Of a stretch of 64,000 nt of DNA, positions 18,450 through 27,870 are shown piece after piece. Both the position numbers and the translations under genes were made by a program. Position 1 is the first letter of the stretch, and each line of letters opens with the position of its first letter. This DNA comes from an uncultured Bacteroidales bacterium (GTDB lineage Bacteria > Bacteroidota > Bacteroidia > Bacteroidales > UBA932). Below the pieces are notes generated by a model that saw only the letters and a list, made by a program, of their open reading frames with translations, was not told the DNA's origin and did not search any database. The stretch is from positions 1-64,000 of the forward strand of contig CAKVCK010000019.1 in assembly GCA_934725575.1 (NCBI GenBank), in the 5' to 3' direction.

Positions 18450-21400
18450 TTAGAAATTCAGGTCAAGTCCAACTGTCACAGTCTTGTTGAGCGGGTACAT
18501 CCTGCCGTAGTCGGAATCCGGATGCTCCGGGTCAACATATTTGATTCCAGTGAGTGTGAATATGTTGTAGGCGTTGGCGAAAATGCGCAGTGCGTTCTTC
18601 GCCTTGCCCTTTGCCGGAAGCGTCCAGCCGAGCTCCACGCTCTTGAGCCTCAGGTATGCCGTGCTGACACGGTTGAATTCGGAGTTCTGGTCAGGAGTGT
18701 GTCCGGTGTAGGCGTGCTCGCCGCTTATCCATTTGATACTTTGGTCGTAAGGGTCTGCGGTAGGGTCTTCCGGATGCCATCTGTCAAGGAACAGGTCGAG
18801 GGTACCTCCTCCGTTGCTGCCCCAGATCGAGTACAGCGGCTCGGAGTACATATAGGATCCCATTGCCGAGCCTTGGAACAGGATGCTGAGATCCCAGTTC
18901 CTCCACTGCGCGTCAAAGGACAGGGAGTAGTTCATCCACGGAGTCTGGTCAAAGGCGTAAGGATGCATATCCAGTCCGTTGATCTCGCCGTCTCCGTTCC
19001 AGTCAAGGTACTTGTAGTCACCAGGAAGCGTGCTGCCCTCCTTGTAGATGTCGTAGTTCCAGATGTCCTCCCAGCTGGTGAAACGTCCTGCGCTTTCGTA
19101 GCCGAACTGGATTCCCTGATAGCGGTGGGTGAGGTTGTCGTTGCGCCATCTATCGTAGGAGTTGCCGTAAGGCCCCTGATTGAGCGCGTCGAGGTATTTC
19201 TGACGCGTGACGGTCACTATTCCTTTAATATTATAGGAGAAGTCTCCGATCCTGTTCCTGTGGCTGAGCTCCAGCTCAAGACCCATATTCATATCCGAGT
19301 TGATGTTCTCGATCGGTGCGGAGGCTCCCACAACCGTAGGAAGGGACGAGGAGTTCTGTGCGAATATTCCGCTTCTCCTTCTCTCGAAATAGTCAACCGT
19401 GATGCCCAGAAGGCCGTTCCACGCCTCGAAATCGACTCCGATGTTGAAAGTCTTCGACCTGAGCCACGTGATGTTCTTGTTAGGCAGCGGGTATGTGCCC
19501 ACACCATAGATGAACGATCCGTCGATCAGATAGCCTGGGGCGTAGTTGCTGTAATATCCTTTCTCCGCGTCTCCGGATGTCGCCGGGTAGGTGTAACCGG
19601 ACACCCATTCGTAGTTGATTCCGCTGTCGTCTCCGAGCGATCCGTAGCTGCCTCGGATCTTGAACTGGTTGATGAACGACAGGAAGGAGATATTCTTGAA
19701 CCAAGGTTCCTGGGAGACTCTCCAACCGGCCGAGAATGAAGGGAAGAATCCCCACTGGTGTCCCGGCGCGAATTTCGATGATCCATCGTAACGGAACTGT
19801 CCCTCAAAGAGATATCGGTCATCGAAGGAGTAGTTGACCCTTCCGATGAGAGCCCGGTACTCGATGTCGTGGAAAGTGTCCAGGCCTGTGTTGATGCCCA
19901 CGAAAGTCGATTCCGTGTTGTCTTTCAGGGCTGTGAAATACGGTGTGCTGAACGCAAGGTCGCCGTAGATGTAATAGTTGTCTCCTTTCCTGCGCTGCGC
20001 CTCGGCTCCGAATGTGGCTCCGACCGAATGGCGGTCTGCGAACTTCCTGTTGTAGTTCAGGAGGATCTGGCCGAGAACCTGCTGATTGGAGTAATGCTCA
20101 CGGGTGAGCCTGTCAGAATGATCGGCGAACTCTTTGGAGACATATTCCCCGGTCAGGCTGTTCTTTGCGTAGAGGGAATAGGACTTGCGGAACATCTCGT
20201 TGTCATCGAAACGGTAGTCGTAGCTAGCCAATCCTTTGAGTGTCAGGCCTTGCAGGACATCCGTGAGGGTTCCGAAATCATATTCAAGAGACGCCGAGGT
20301 CTGGAATTGCTTCTGGCGGTACTTCTTGTAACCGGAGATGTCGGCTGTCATCATCGCCACCGTGTTCTGCTCCAGGTCAAGGCCGTCGTAGTTCAGCATT
20401 GTCTGCTCCTCGTCCACGTAGGCCGGGAACAGCACGCCCTGCTTCCAAAGGTTCCTGATCAATGTGACGGCGTCGGAGTCAGGTGTGCGGCGGTCGTCCG
20501 CAAGCGCGCTGACGCTGAAGTTCATATTCAATCCATTGAATATCTCGGCGTTGATGTTCGAGCGCAGGTTGTACTTTGAATAGTTGAGGTCCCTGCTGCG
20601 GAAGAATCCTTCCTGGAACAGGTAGCCCATACTAACATAGTACTGGTACTTGTCCCCGCCTCCGGAGATGCTGACATCGTGCTGGGTCTGCGGTGACCAG
20701 TCGGAGAACACGAGCGAGTTCCAGTCCGCGGCCTTCTTTGTGCCGTTGATGTAAGGCTCCATATCAGCGTCCAGATAGACTCTGGAGCCGCTTCCGTCAG
20801 CCTTGTTCATCGTCATCTCGTTGTAGAGGGTCATCGCGTCCACCGCTCCGGCCAGTTTTGGCATCGTGGACGGGAACTGGAACGTATAGCTTCCGTTGTA
20901 GTTGACCTTCGCCTTGCCCTTGGTTCCGGATTTTGTGGTCACGAGCACGACTCCGTTACCGCCTCTGACTCCGTAGATCGCAGCCGAAGCGTCCTTGAGG
21001 ACTGACACGTTCTCGATGTCGTTAGGGTTGAGTCTCTGGAAATCCTCGATGGAGCGTGGCACGTCATCGATCACGACAAGCGGTGTGCCCAAACCTCTGA
21101 CATCGAAGCTGTTGCTGTATGTTCCCGGCTCCGCGCTCTTCTGCCAGACACGTACTCCGGCCACCCTTCCTGTCAGCATATTCTGAGGGTTCTCGGACTT
21201 GGTGTGGAGCATATTCTCGCCGCTGACTCCGGAGATGGAGCCGGTGATGGACCCTTTCTTCTGGGTTCCGTAACCCACGATGACCACACTTTCAAGATAG
21301 GTGTTGTCATCTTTCAGGACGACGTTAATCTCCTTCCTGCCGCCGACTTTCTCGACCACGGTCGTGTAGCCGATGCAGGAATATTCCACCTGGGCGTTGT

Positions 21401-21599
21401 CCGGAACTGACAGTGAATATTTACCGTCAAGATCCGTGGCAGCTCCCGTCGTGGAGCCTTTCATCATCACATTGGCTCCGATGACAGGTTGTCCCTGCGC
21501 GTCACGGACCGTTCCGGAGACCGTGATCCTGTTCTGCGCGTCCAGACAGAACGATGCGATGAACAACAGCAGAAGAGCCAGATATGTTCTTTTTGCCAT
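18450..21599 (-). CDS. SusC-family TonB-dependent transporter (mannan operon)
   Basis: A 1049-aa TonB-dependent receptor. After the signal peptide it begins directly with a carboxypeptidase-regulatory-like domain (VSGTVRDAQGQPVIGANVMM), then the plug (VVIVGYGTQKKGSITGSISG) and a barrel ending TVGLDLNF. Unlike the SusC at 2140 it has no STN domain, and no sigma/anti-sigma pair is near, so its control must differ; the divergent regulator at 25127 is the obvious candidate. It would import alpha-mannan oligosaccharides. Confidence 0.95.
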   Translation of the reverse strand: MAKRTYLALLLLFIASFCLDAQNRITVSGTVRDAQGQPVIGANVMMKGSTTGAATDLDGKYSLSVPDNAQVEYSCIGYTTVVEKVGGRKEINVVLKDDNTYLESVVIVGYGTQKKGSITGSISGVSGENMLHTKSENPQNMLTGRVAGVRVWQKSAEPGTYSNSFDVRGLGTPLVVIDDVPRSIEDFQRLNPNDIENVSVLKDASAAIYGVRGGNGVVLVTTKSGTKGKAKVNYNGSYTFQFPSTMPKLAGAVDAMTLYNEMTMNKADGSGSRVYLDADMEPYINGTKKAADWNSLVFSDWSPQTQHDVSISGGGDKYQYYVSMGYLFQEGFFRSRDLNYSKYNLRSNINAEIFNGLNMNFSVSALADDRRTPDSDAVTLIRNLWKQGVLFPAYVDEEQTMLNYDGLDLEQNTVAMMTADISGYKKYRQKQFQTSASLEYDFGTLTDVLQGLTLKGLASYDYRFDDNEMFRKSYSLYAKNSLTGEYVSKEFADHSDRLTREHYSNQQVLGQILLNYNRKFADRHSVGATFGAEAQRRKGDNYYIYGDLAFSTPYFTALKDNTESTFVGINTGLDTFHDIEYRALIGRVNYSFDDRYLFEGQFRYDGSSKFAPGHQWGFFPSFSAGWRVSQEPWFKNISFLSFINQFKIRGSYGSLGDDSGINYEWVSGYTYPATSGDAEKGYYSNYAPGYLIDGSFIYGVGTYPLPNKNITWLRSKTFNIGVDFEAWNGLLGITVDYFERRRSGIFAQNSSSLPTVVGASAPIENINSDMNMGLELELSHRNRIGDFSYNIKGIVTVTRQKYLDALNQGPYGNSYDRWRNDNLTHRYQGIQFGYESAGRFTSWEDIWNYDIYKEGSTLPGDYKYLDWNGDGEINGLDMHPYAFDQTPWMNYSLSFDAQWRNWDLSILFQGSAMGSYMYSEPLYSIWGSNGGGTLDLFLDRWHPEDPTADPYDQSIKWISGEHAYTGHTPDQNSEFNRVSTAYLRLKSVELGWTLPAKGKAKNALRIFANAYNIFTLTGIKYVDPEHPDSDYGRMYPLNKTVTVGLDLNF

Positions 21600-21610
21600 A
21601 TTGTTACAGT

Positions 21611-23077
21611 TTATTTTGTGCTTATCAGATATCTCGCGATCTCGGCGTATTCAGCGGCGAACGCGAAGGCGAACATTCCCTCGACTTTGTTCTTGGTGTT
21701 GTCCGTGTTCCAGCCGTACAGAAGGCTCGGAGGCAGGAAACCATCGTGAAGGTAGTTCGTGTAGCCGTAGTCCAGATTGTTCTGGAACGTATTGATGTTC
21801 AGTGTGACATTGGAATAGTGCGCAGAGACATCCACCCAGCCTCTCAGGAGGACACCGTTGAACCAGTTGTTGAATCCGGTGACATCGTAGTCATAGCAGT
21901 CTTCAACAGTGGCGGACTTCTTTGCGAAATATACCAAAGCGGAGTTGGAGAGGTTCGTCATATCGGTCAGATATTCCTTGTCCCCCGTCACCCTGTAGAG
22001 GTCTGCCGCCCCGGAAAGCATTGTGCCTGAATTGTATGAATATGCCGTCCCGGTCGGTCCCTCTTCCTCGTTGTTGGCGCGGTAGCGCACCCCTCCTACG
22101 GTCTCGTAGGCTATCCCGGATTCGCTCAAGGAGGAGCCTTTCGCTCCGAGCATATCATAATACACTCCGACTGTCTTCCTGAAAAGGTTGTTCTTCTGGA
22201 ACGCATAGACCTTCTTTGCGAACATCAGGTAGTACTCGCTCTTGTCCATCTCCTCGGTCAGGCGCTGCTTCATCGCCCCGATGTACCGGTGCGTGATCTT
22301 GGCGGTCTTCCCTGAATATATCTCACTCAGCCAGACGAGCGGACTTACGAACGGCCCGTTGCTGCACGAGTGCTTGGTGTAATAGCCTGGACCCCAGGTG
22401 ATTCCTCCATGTTCCGTGCCGTCGCTTTTCAGTGTGCAGTCCCATCCGTCAAGGACATATTCAGCAAGATATTCGGCCTTTTCAAGGTAGCGGGATTCTC
22501 CGGTGAGACGGTGGGCGTTGAGCAGTTCCCTGACAAGCCATTCCTGGTCGTCATAGACATTCTCCCTGCCCTCGACCTTTGCGGTGCCGGGACTGTTGCC
22601 CCTGTTGACACCGTAAACGGACCATTCCTTTGTCTGGGTGTAGGATGTGAGGGTGTAAGTGCCTTTGTACCAGTCAAGACCATCGAAAAGTTTTCCGAGG
22701 GTGCTCTTGAGTTCATCGCTGTTGGCGTTGTAGAGATCCGGCCTTCCTGCCTCTTTCAGTTCCTCCATTCCGGAAAGGAGTGCGTTGACCGCCTCGAAGG
22801 ATGACGTGTACATCCACACGCTTGCCTTTTCGAGCGAGGTCTCTCCTGTGAACGGGTAGTAGTAGCGCATCATCAGCATCGAGTTGCCCTTGAAGCAACG
22901 CTCCAAGGCCGCCTGGGTCAATGTCAGCGAGCGCTTGAGGTTTTCCTCAGCCTTGTCCAGGTTTGTCTCCTGGACCGGTGGTTCAGGAGGAGTCGGTTCG
23001 GGATCAGTCCCGTTATGTGAGCAGGCTGTGCCGCCGATCGCAAGGATCAGCAGCACAACCATCAAAGTTCTTCTCAT
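21611..23077 (-). CDS. GH76-family alpha-1,6-mannanase (lipoprotein)
   Basis: A 488-aa protein with lipobox GGTACSHNG, then a Pro/Glu-rich linker and an (alpha/alpha)6-type catalytic domain. The GH76 signature is the Asp pair in VYDDQEWLVRELLNAHRLTG (about residues 170-189); family members use adjacent Asp residues as catalytic acid and nucleophile. Further family-like segments are GGITWGPGYYTKHSCSNGPF and TAYSYNSGTMLSGAADLY. GH76 endo-acts on the alpha-1,6-mannan backbone. Being a lipoprotein in a SusCD operon, it probably acts at the cell surface and generates the imported oligosaccharides. Its start overlaps the upstream stop by one base (TAATG). Confidence 0.88.
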   Translation of the reverse strand: MRRTLMVVLLILAIGGTACSHNGTDPEPTPPEPPVQETNLDKAEENLKRSLTLTQAALERCFKGNSMLMMRYYYPFTGETSLEKASVWMYTSSFEAVNALLSGMEELKEAGRPDLYNANSDELKSTLGKLFDGLDWYKGTYTLTSYTQTKEWSVYGVNRGNSPGTAKVEGRENVYDDQEWLVRELLNAHRLTGESRYLEKAEYLAEYVLDGWDCTLKSDGTEHGGITWGPGYYTKHSCSNGPFVSPLVWLSEIYSGKTAKITHRYIGAMKQRLTEEMDKSEYYLMFAKKVYAFQKNNLFRKTVGVYYDMLGAKGSSLSESGIAYETVGGVRYRANNEEEGPTGTAYSYNSGTMLSGAADLYRVTGDKEYLTDMTNLSNSALVYFAKKSATVEDCYDYDVTGFNNWFNGVLLRGWVDVSAHYSNVTLNINTFQNNLDYGYTNYLHDGFLPPSLLYGWNTDNTKNKVEGMFAFAFAAEYAEIARYLISTK

Positions 23078-24969
23078 TATTTCAGACCTATAGAGTGGAT
23101 GGCCATCTTGTTCTCATCTCCGTTGTCGTCTCCCTTGAAGACGGCGATAGCGATTATGACATTCTTTCCGCTGTAGGCTGAAAGGTCATATTCAAAGTTG
23201 GCGTAGAGCTCCGGCTCGTCCTTTCCGCCGCCCTCGTTGATGAACTTCCAGGCTCCGTTGCCGACAGACTCGGCGAAGTTGGCTTCGTGTCCGTTGCCGA
23301 CAGTGTGGACCTTAGGCTCAAGGAATGAGACCGCACAGTCCTCAGTGATGGCGGCAACCTTGAAGTAGGTAGGATGCTCGGTGCTGAAGTTCCTGGTCTT
23401 GAGGAAGAGGGTCTTCTTCGCGTTGACCGGAAGCTTGGCGTAGAAATATGACTGTGGCTCGTCAAGTGTCACTGGAGTTCCTCCTCCGTTGGTCTTGATA
23501 ACGAATCCCTCACCGGCGAACGGTTCGCTGTCCTTGTGGATAGGCATACAAGCCCAATAGGCCGCGAAATGCTTCTGCTCTCTCCAGGTCTGGTAAGCGT
23601 CACGGTACATTTCAGGACCATCGATGTCCTCTTTCCCTACATTTGAAATGCCGGAGAACTCGTCAATCTCTGTTATAGGCATTGTTGAGCGTACAATTTC
23701 CTTGGTCATCTTCCAGTTGGTTCCGAGTCCCTGCACTTCCTCGCCTGGGCACCAACCCCAATCGGAAGGGCATTCCTTGGCGAACACGATGCGGCGGAGG
23801 ACAAGCTGCTTCCAGTAGTCACCTGTGCGTACCCTGTAGGTACCGATGGCGAAGTAGATCTCTTTTCCGATGTAAGGAGTGAGGTCGAACTCAAAGTCCG
23901 GACGGTCACTGCTGTTTCCGGTAGTGTATGCGTCGTTTCCATATTTGCGGATGTCACCGATTCTTACAGCCTCAGGTTCAGCGGCGGTAGGGTCGATCAC
24001 CATAACGCCGAAGTTGGTAGGATCCGCATCATCCGCAGCGTGAGTGCGCACCTTGAGGTACATCTTGCAGTTGTCTGCTGTGATGGCTTTCTTTCCGTAA
24101 ATGTAGGAGTCGAACACATCAAGGTCAGCGGGATTGTTCCAGTCGCCGTCATCCTCACGGTTTCTGATCTGAATCGCTGTTCCTTCATTCTGTTCCTCGA
24201 ACCATCCTTGGTGGCTTGTAATGGTTCCGAGGAAATCGGACGACCAGTCGAAGTGAGGATAGTCGTCACCGTTCTTGCCACCTCTGTATTCATTATAATA
24301 GAAGGTGTTCGCGGTGGCCGCGATCTGCTCAAGCGTGAGGCCTCTGAGAAGTTCCTTGCTTCCCATCAGAACCTCGCCGAGATCAACGATGAAGTCTCCG
24401 GTGAAGGATGCCTTCTCGACTTTCTTCTCGACGGTGACGCATCCGGCCTTTGTGAAGGTCAGGGTGTAGTCATCGATTGTCAGGTTGTCGAAGAGGAAAG
24501 TCCCGTCAGCGCCGGTCTCGATGTTCTTGGCTCCGTTGAGGGAGATGGTTACACCAGCGAGCGGGGCATTGCCGTTCTTCGCGTCAACGGTTGTGCCTTT
24601 GATCGCCGCGCACGCCACAGCCATAATCGCATCGACATTTTTGGCGACCTTGTCCACGAACGACTTCTCGGTGATTGAAACGGCGGCCTCAGCGTATCCG
24701 TCCTTCTTGAATGTGACAGAGTGCTTGGTCATCGTCACTCCATCGATCTTGTAGGAACCGAAAGCATCGGTAGTCGCTGTCTTCTTGATGTCCGCGATCT
24801 CAACGGTCACGTCTGCGATCGGGGATCCGATGTCGCTTGTCACGGTACCAGAGACAGTTCCGGTCTCGATTTCCGGGTTCTTGTTCTCATCCTCTTTGCA
24901 GGATGTGAAAGCCATTCCCATAAGAACGGCTGCCAGCGCCATAGCGCCAAGAGTTTTTAGTGTCTTCAT
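23077..24969 (-). CDS. Surface lipoprotein with two regulatory-like beta domains, putative mannan-binding protein
   Basis: A 630-aa lipoprotein (lipobox MAFTSCKED). Two carboxypeptidase-regulatory-like domains are clear: about 36-110 (VSGTVTSDIGSPIADVTVEI) and about 120-200 (IKGTTVDAKNGNAPLAGVTI). The C-terminal two-thirds contains two related beta-sandwich-like segments, marked by FEFDLTPYIGKEIYFAIGTY and FEYDLSAYSGKNVIIAIAVF, which look like a duplicated module. It is the first gene of the mannan operon, a position often held by a surface glycan-binding protein. No enzymatic motif was seen; the binding role is inferred from context. Confidence 0.75.
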   Translation of the reverse strand: MKTLKTLGAMALAAVLMGMAFTSCKEDENKNPEIETGTVSGTVTSDIGSPIADVTVEIADIKKTATTDAFGSYKIDGVTMTKHSVTFKKDGYAEAAVSITEKSFVDKVAKNVDAIMAVACAAIKGTTVDAKNGNAPLAGVTISLNGAKNIETGADGTFLFDNLTIDDYTLTFTKAGCVTVEKKVEKASFTGDFIVDLGEVLMGSKELLRGLTLEQIAATANTFYYNEYRGGKNGDDYPHFDWSSDFLGTITSHQGWFEEQNEGTAIQIRNREDDGDWNNPADLDVFDSYIYGKKAITADNCKMYLKVRTHAADDADPTNFGVMVIDPTAAEPEAVRIGDIRKYGNDAYTTGNSSDRPDFEFDLTPYIGKEIYFAIGTYRVRTGDYWKQLVLRRIVFAKECPSDWGWCPGEEVQGLGTNWKMTKEIVRSTMPITEIDEFSGISNVGKEDIDGPEMYRDAYQTWREQKHFAAYWACMPIHKDSEPFAGEGFVIKTNGGGTPVTLDEPQSYFYAKLPVNAKKTLFLKTRNFSTEHPTYFKVAAITEDCAVSFLEPKVHTVGNGHEANFAESVGNGAWKFINEGGGKDEPELYANFEYDLSAYSGKNVIIAIAVFKGDDNGDENKMAIHSIGLK

Positions 24970-25126
24970 TTTGTTAGAGTATTACTATTGTCTTAATATT
25001 CCTTTGTAACGTTTTGCAAATTAAGCGTCCAAAGGTTAAGTTTAGGGTTAAATTAAGATTAATTCATTGAGATTTTTGGGTTAATTTCGTGGATTTTTGA
25101 TAATTTTACAGAAAATCGTCATTCAG
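24970..25126. promoter_or_regulatory. Divergent regulatory region of the mannan operon and its regulator
   Basis: A 157-bp AT-rich gap separates the mannan operon (-) from the regulator gene (+). It contains repeated GGTTAA-type words (GGTTAAG near 25036, GGGTTAA near 25048 and 25078) that could be an operator. A near-match to the -7 box (TTAATTTG) lies on the - strand near 25018-25025. No perfect TAnnTTTG box was found for either gene. Confidence 0.45.
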
Positions 25127-27619
25127 ATGCGCCGTTTTGCTATACTGCTTCTACTCCTTTTTATCTCCGTTCCGGGCTTTTCGCAAGGGCTCGGATTCTA
25201 TGGGCACGACTGTCAGATTGACAAGAGGACTTCGTTCGAGATCAATCCGAGATGGTTCGGGAATTGCCACAGGGCACTGCGGCTTTCCTTTGGATTCCGG
25301 GCGATGCCGGGCGCGTCTGACGGTTACATCTTCAGGATGAAATCGGGACGTAAGGATGATTCCCCAATCGTGAATTTCTTTTACGAGGAGACATCTGAGT
25401 CTTATCTTTTCAAGCTGATTCTGGAAGGAAAACGCTTCATCGCGCAACTGGATATCCCTAAGTCGCAGGTAAGGATCTCGCAGGACTGGACAGACATCTC
25501 CCTGACCTTTGATTCGGACAAGGATCTTGCGACGCTTTGTGTCGGGAACGACTGGGAAGCGTCCGGCTCCATCGACCTGCCGAACACAATCCGGCCTCGC
25601 ATCTGGTTCGGAAAGAGTGAGTACCTTATAGATGTCCCTTCGTTCGCCATCAACAATCTGAGAATCTCTTTTGACGGTGATGTGATCACATTTCCTTTGG
25701 ACGAGGATTCCGGTGACATCGCCGGCAGCTCTCGTTGGTATCTGCGAGGGAAGACGGTGAATCCAATCTGGCTGCTGAACGGGGCGTATCATTTCCGCAA
25801 GGTGGCTACCCGCAGGTCCTCCAGGATGCTCTGCGCCGGTTTCGACCAGCGGCATCACAGCATCTATATGTTCAACAGGGATTCCCTGTTTGTTTTGGAT
25901 CTTGTTACTGAGCATCTTACGGGCCGAGCCACATCCAATCCTTGCCCTGTGTACAATGCCTGCGCGACTTCGTTCATCGATCCTGATGACGGCTCGGTCT
26001 ATGCTTATGAGGTCTTTTATGATGATGCCGAGAACAGAGACCGTCCTACTGTGGCGAGACTTGATCCCGAGAGCCTGATCTGGGCTCCCGTGTCCTTCGA
26101 GTCGCTGGATATGCAGATGCATCATCATTCGCAGTGGCTTGACAGCGAACGGGATAAATTCATAATATTCGGTGGTTACGGCAACCGCCGTTACAATGGC
26201 TCCTTCTACGATTTTGATCTGTCTGACCACACTTGGACGAAATGGGACATTGAGAGTGGCGATGAGATATTCCCTCGTTTCTTTTCCTCGATGGGATTTG
26301 ACAAGAAAACCGGCAATCTTTTGATATTCGGAGGAATGGGTAATGAGAGCGGAGACCAGATCGTGGGCCGTGAATATTCATACGACCTTTTCGAGGTGAA
26401 TCCTCGTGACAGGAGCTCCCGCAAGGTCTGGACGGCGGACTGGAAAGGCGACAACTGCGTGGCTGTCAGGGGAATGGTTGTGGAAGGAGACTCGTTCTTC
26501 ACGCTCTGCTATCCGGAATATGAGACTTTCTCAAAGTTGCGTCTTTACCGTTTTTCGCTCGCGACAGGCGAAATGGAGGTTTTGGGAGATCCTATCCCCA
26601 TCAATTCCGACAAGATCACGACCAATGCCAACATCTATTATGACCAGGATCTTGGTATAATGGTTGCCTTGGTCGAGGAGTCTCCCGATGACATTGCATC
26701 TTCGGTCTCCACTTATGTGATTTCTTATCCTCCCGGTTCCGGGAAAGTCTCGACCGTGGTCTCCAGGATGCGTCGCAGGCTTGTTACAATCGTCCTTACC
26801 GTTGTCCTGCTTCTGGGTTCGGCCCTTGTCTTGATATTCACAAGGTCGGCGAGGAAGAAGCGCTCGCATTTGGCCAAGATGCCGACATTCATCAGATCCA
26901 ACGATGACAAGCCTGACTCTGTTTATCTTTTCGGTGACTTGACTGTCATTGACCGTGACGGCAAGGACATCACCGCCCGCTTTACCACCAAGCTTCGTCA
27001 GATGTTCCTTATCGTCCTCAACAGCATTGATGACGGCGGGGCTTCCTCTAAGAAGATCAGCGGCCTTCTGTGGCCGGACAAGGAGGAGGACAAGGCTAAG
27101 AACATCAGGGGAGTGACCGCCAACAATCTCAGGAAGTTCCTTGGAGAGCTTGACGGCATCAGGATGGTCTATGAGAACGGAAAGTTCAATTTTGAGTTGA
27201 CACCGGAGTTCAATTGCGACTATCTTGAATTCCTTCGTATGCTTGGTTCCGGTTCACCGGATATGGATGCGTTGCTCGCTATCGTGGCCCGAGGCAAGTT
27301 CCTTAGGAATGAGTCTGATCCTATGTTCGATAAGATGAGGGGTGAGACTGAACGTCTTGTCAAATCCGTCGTGACTGTCGAACTTTCCAGACGATTCTCC
27401 CTCAAGCAGTATGAGAACACTGTCCTTTGCGGGGACATATTGTTCGGTCTGGATCCTCTGGATGACGAGGCGTTGGCGTACTCAGTCCGTGCCCTGATGG
27501 CTTTGGGGGATGAGGACAAGGCCGGCCGTCTCTATCAAACATTTATAACAAAGTACAAGAAAGACTACGGAGAGGATTATTCCACCTCGTTTGAAAGCAT
27601 TCTGGCTGACAGGTCTTAG
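25127..27619 (+). CDS. Membrane-spanning one-component regulator: extracytoplasmic propeller plus SARP/BTAD-like output domain
   Basis: An 830-aa protein. It has a signal peptide (ILLLLFISVPGFSQ), a LamG-like beta region (about 30-210), Kelch-type repeats (about 225-530; IIFGGYGNRRYNGSFYDFDL and LLIFGGMGNESGDQIVG), one transmembrane helix (about 547-570, TIVLTVVLLLGSALVLIF) and a cytoplasmic tail (about 590-830). The tail starts VYLFGDLTVIDRDGKDIT and continues LLWPDKEEDKAKNIRGVTAN, the look of a SARP-type winged-helix plus TPR (BTAD-like) output. It faces the mannan operon across a 157-bp gap, so it is the likely sensor-regulator. I chose ATG 25127; an in-frame TTG at 25097 would add 10 residues before the signal peptide. 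Confidence 0.78.
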   Translation: MRRFAILLLLLFISVPGFSQGLGFYGHDCQIDKRTSFEINPRWFGNCHRALRLSFGFRAMPGASDGYIFRMKSGRKDDSPIVNFFYEETSESYLFKLILEGKRFIAQLDIPKSQVRISQDWTDISLTFDSDKDLATLCVGNDWEASGSIDLPNTIRPRIWFGKSEYLIDVPSFAINNLRISFDGDVITFPLDEDSGDIAGSSRWYLRGKTVNPIWLLNGAYHFRKVATRRSSRMLCAGFDQRHHSIYMFNRDSLFVLDLVTEHLTGRATSNPCPVYNACATSFIDPDDGSVYAYEVFYDDAENRDRPTVARLDPESLIWAPVSFESLDMQMHHHSQWLDSERDKFIIFGGYGNRRYNGSFYDFDLSDHTWTKWDIESGDEIFPRFFSSMGFDKKTGNLLIFGGMGNESGDQIVGREYSYDLFEVNPRDRSSRKVWTADWKGDNCVAVRGMVVEGDSFFTLCYPEYETFSKLRLYRFSLATGEMEVLGDPIPINSDKITTNANIYYDQDLGIMVALVEESPDDIASSVSTYVISYPPGSGKVSTVVSRMRRRLVTIVLTVVLLLGSALVLIFTRSARKKRSHLAKMPTFIRSNDDKPDSVYLFGDLTVIDRDGKDITARFTTKLRQMFLIVLNSIDDGGASSKKISGLLWPDKEEDKAKNIRGVTANNLRKFLGELDGIRMVYENGKFNFELTPEFNCDYLEFLRMLGSGSPDMDALLAIVARGKFLRNESDPMFDKMRGETERLVKSVVTVELSRRFSLKQYENTVLCGDILFGLDPLDDEALAYSVRALMALGDEDKAGRLYQTFITKYKKDYGEDYSTSFESILADRS

Positions 27620-27775
27620 GATCAGTTCTGGATTCTCCTGGTGGCTAAAACCTTAAATCTTCTATCTGGGCTAAACAGTCTCTAATAGACAGCAGATATC
27701 GGCATTAGGAACGATTCTCTGAATATTCTTGAAAATTTTTAGTACTTTGTCTTGCAAGGTATTTGAAAATATTTA

Positions 27776-27783
27776 TATCTTTG
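27776..27783 (+). promoter_or_regulatory. Bacteroidetes -7 box (TATCTTTG) for the pspC-padR-pspC operon
   Basis: A perfect TAnnTTTG match about 88 bp before the first pspC-like start, in an AT-rich stretch. The -33 element is poor: the nearest TTTG words (27746, 27762) are not at the usual 19-21 nt spacing. The rest of the 27620-27870 gap holds nothing else I can identify. Confidence 0.6.
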
Positions 27784-27870
27784 CATTGTAAAATTAATTG
27801 CAAAGCAAGGTCTTGGGCGGGCAATGAAGTTTAAGCGCCAGGACAAGATAATGATAATTAAATAGTTAAA

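Noticed and set aside
18522..19739. Long open frame (405 codons) on the + strand inside the mannan SusC gene
   Set aside because: It is antisense to a clear SusC gene, has no recognisable domain, and its composition mirrors the opposite strand.
25151..26230. Open frame of 359 codons on the - strand inside the regulator gene
   Set aside because: It is antisense to a well-supported protein with a signal peptide and Kelch repeats, and the product is Arg/His-rich as expected for a shadow frame.
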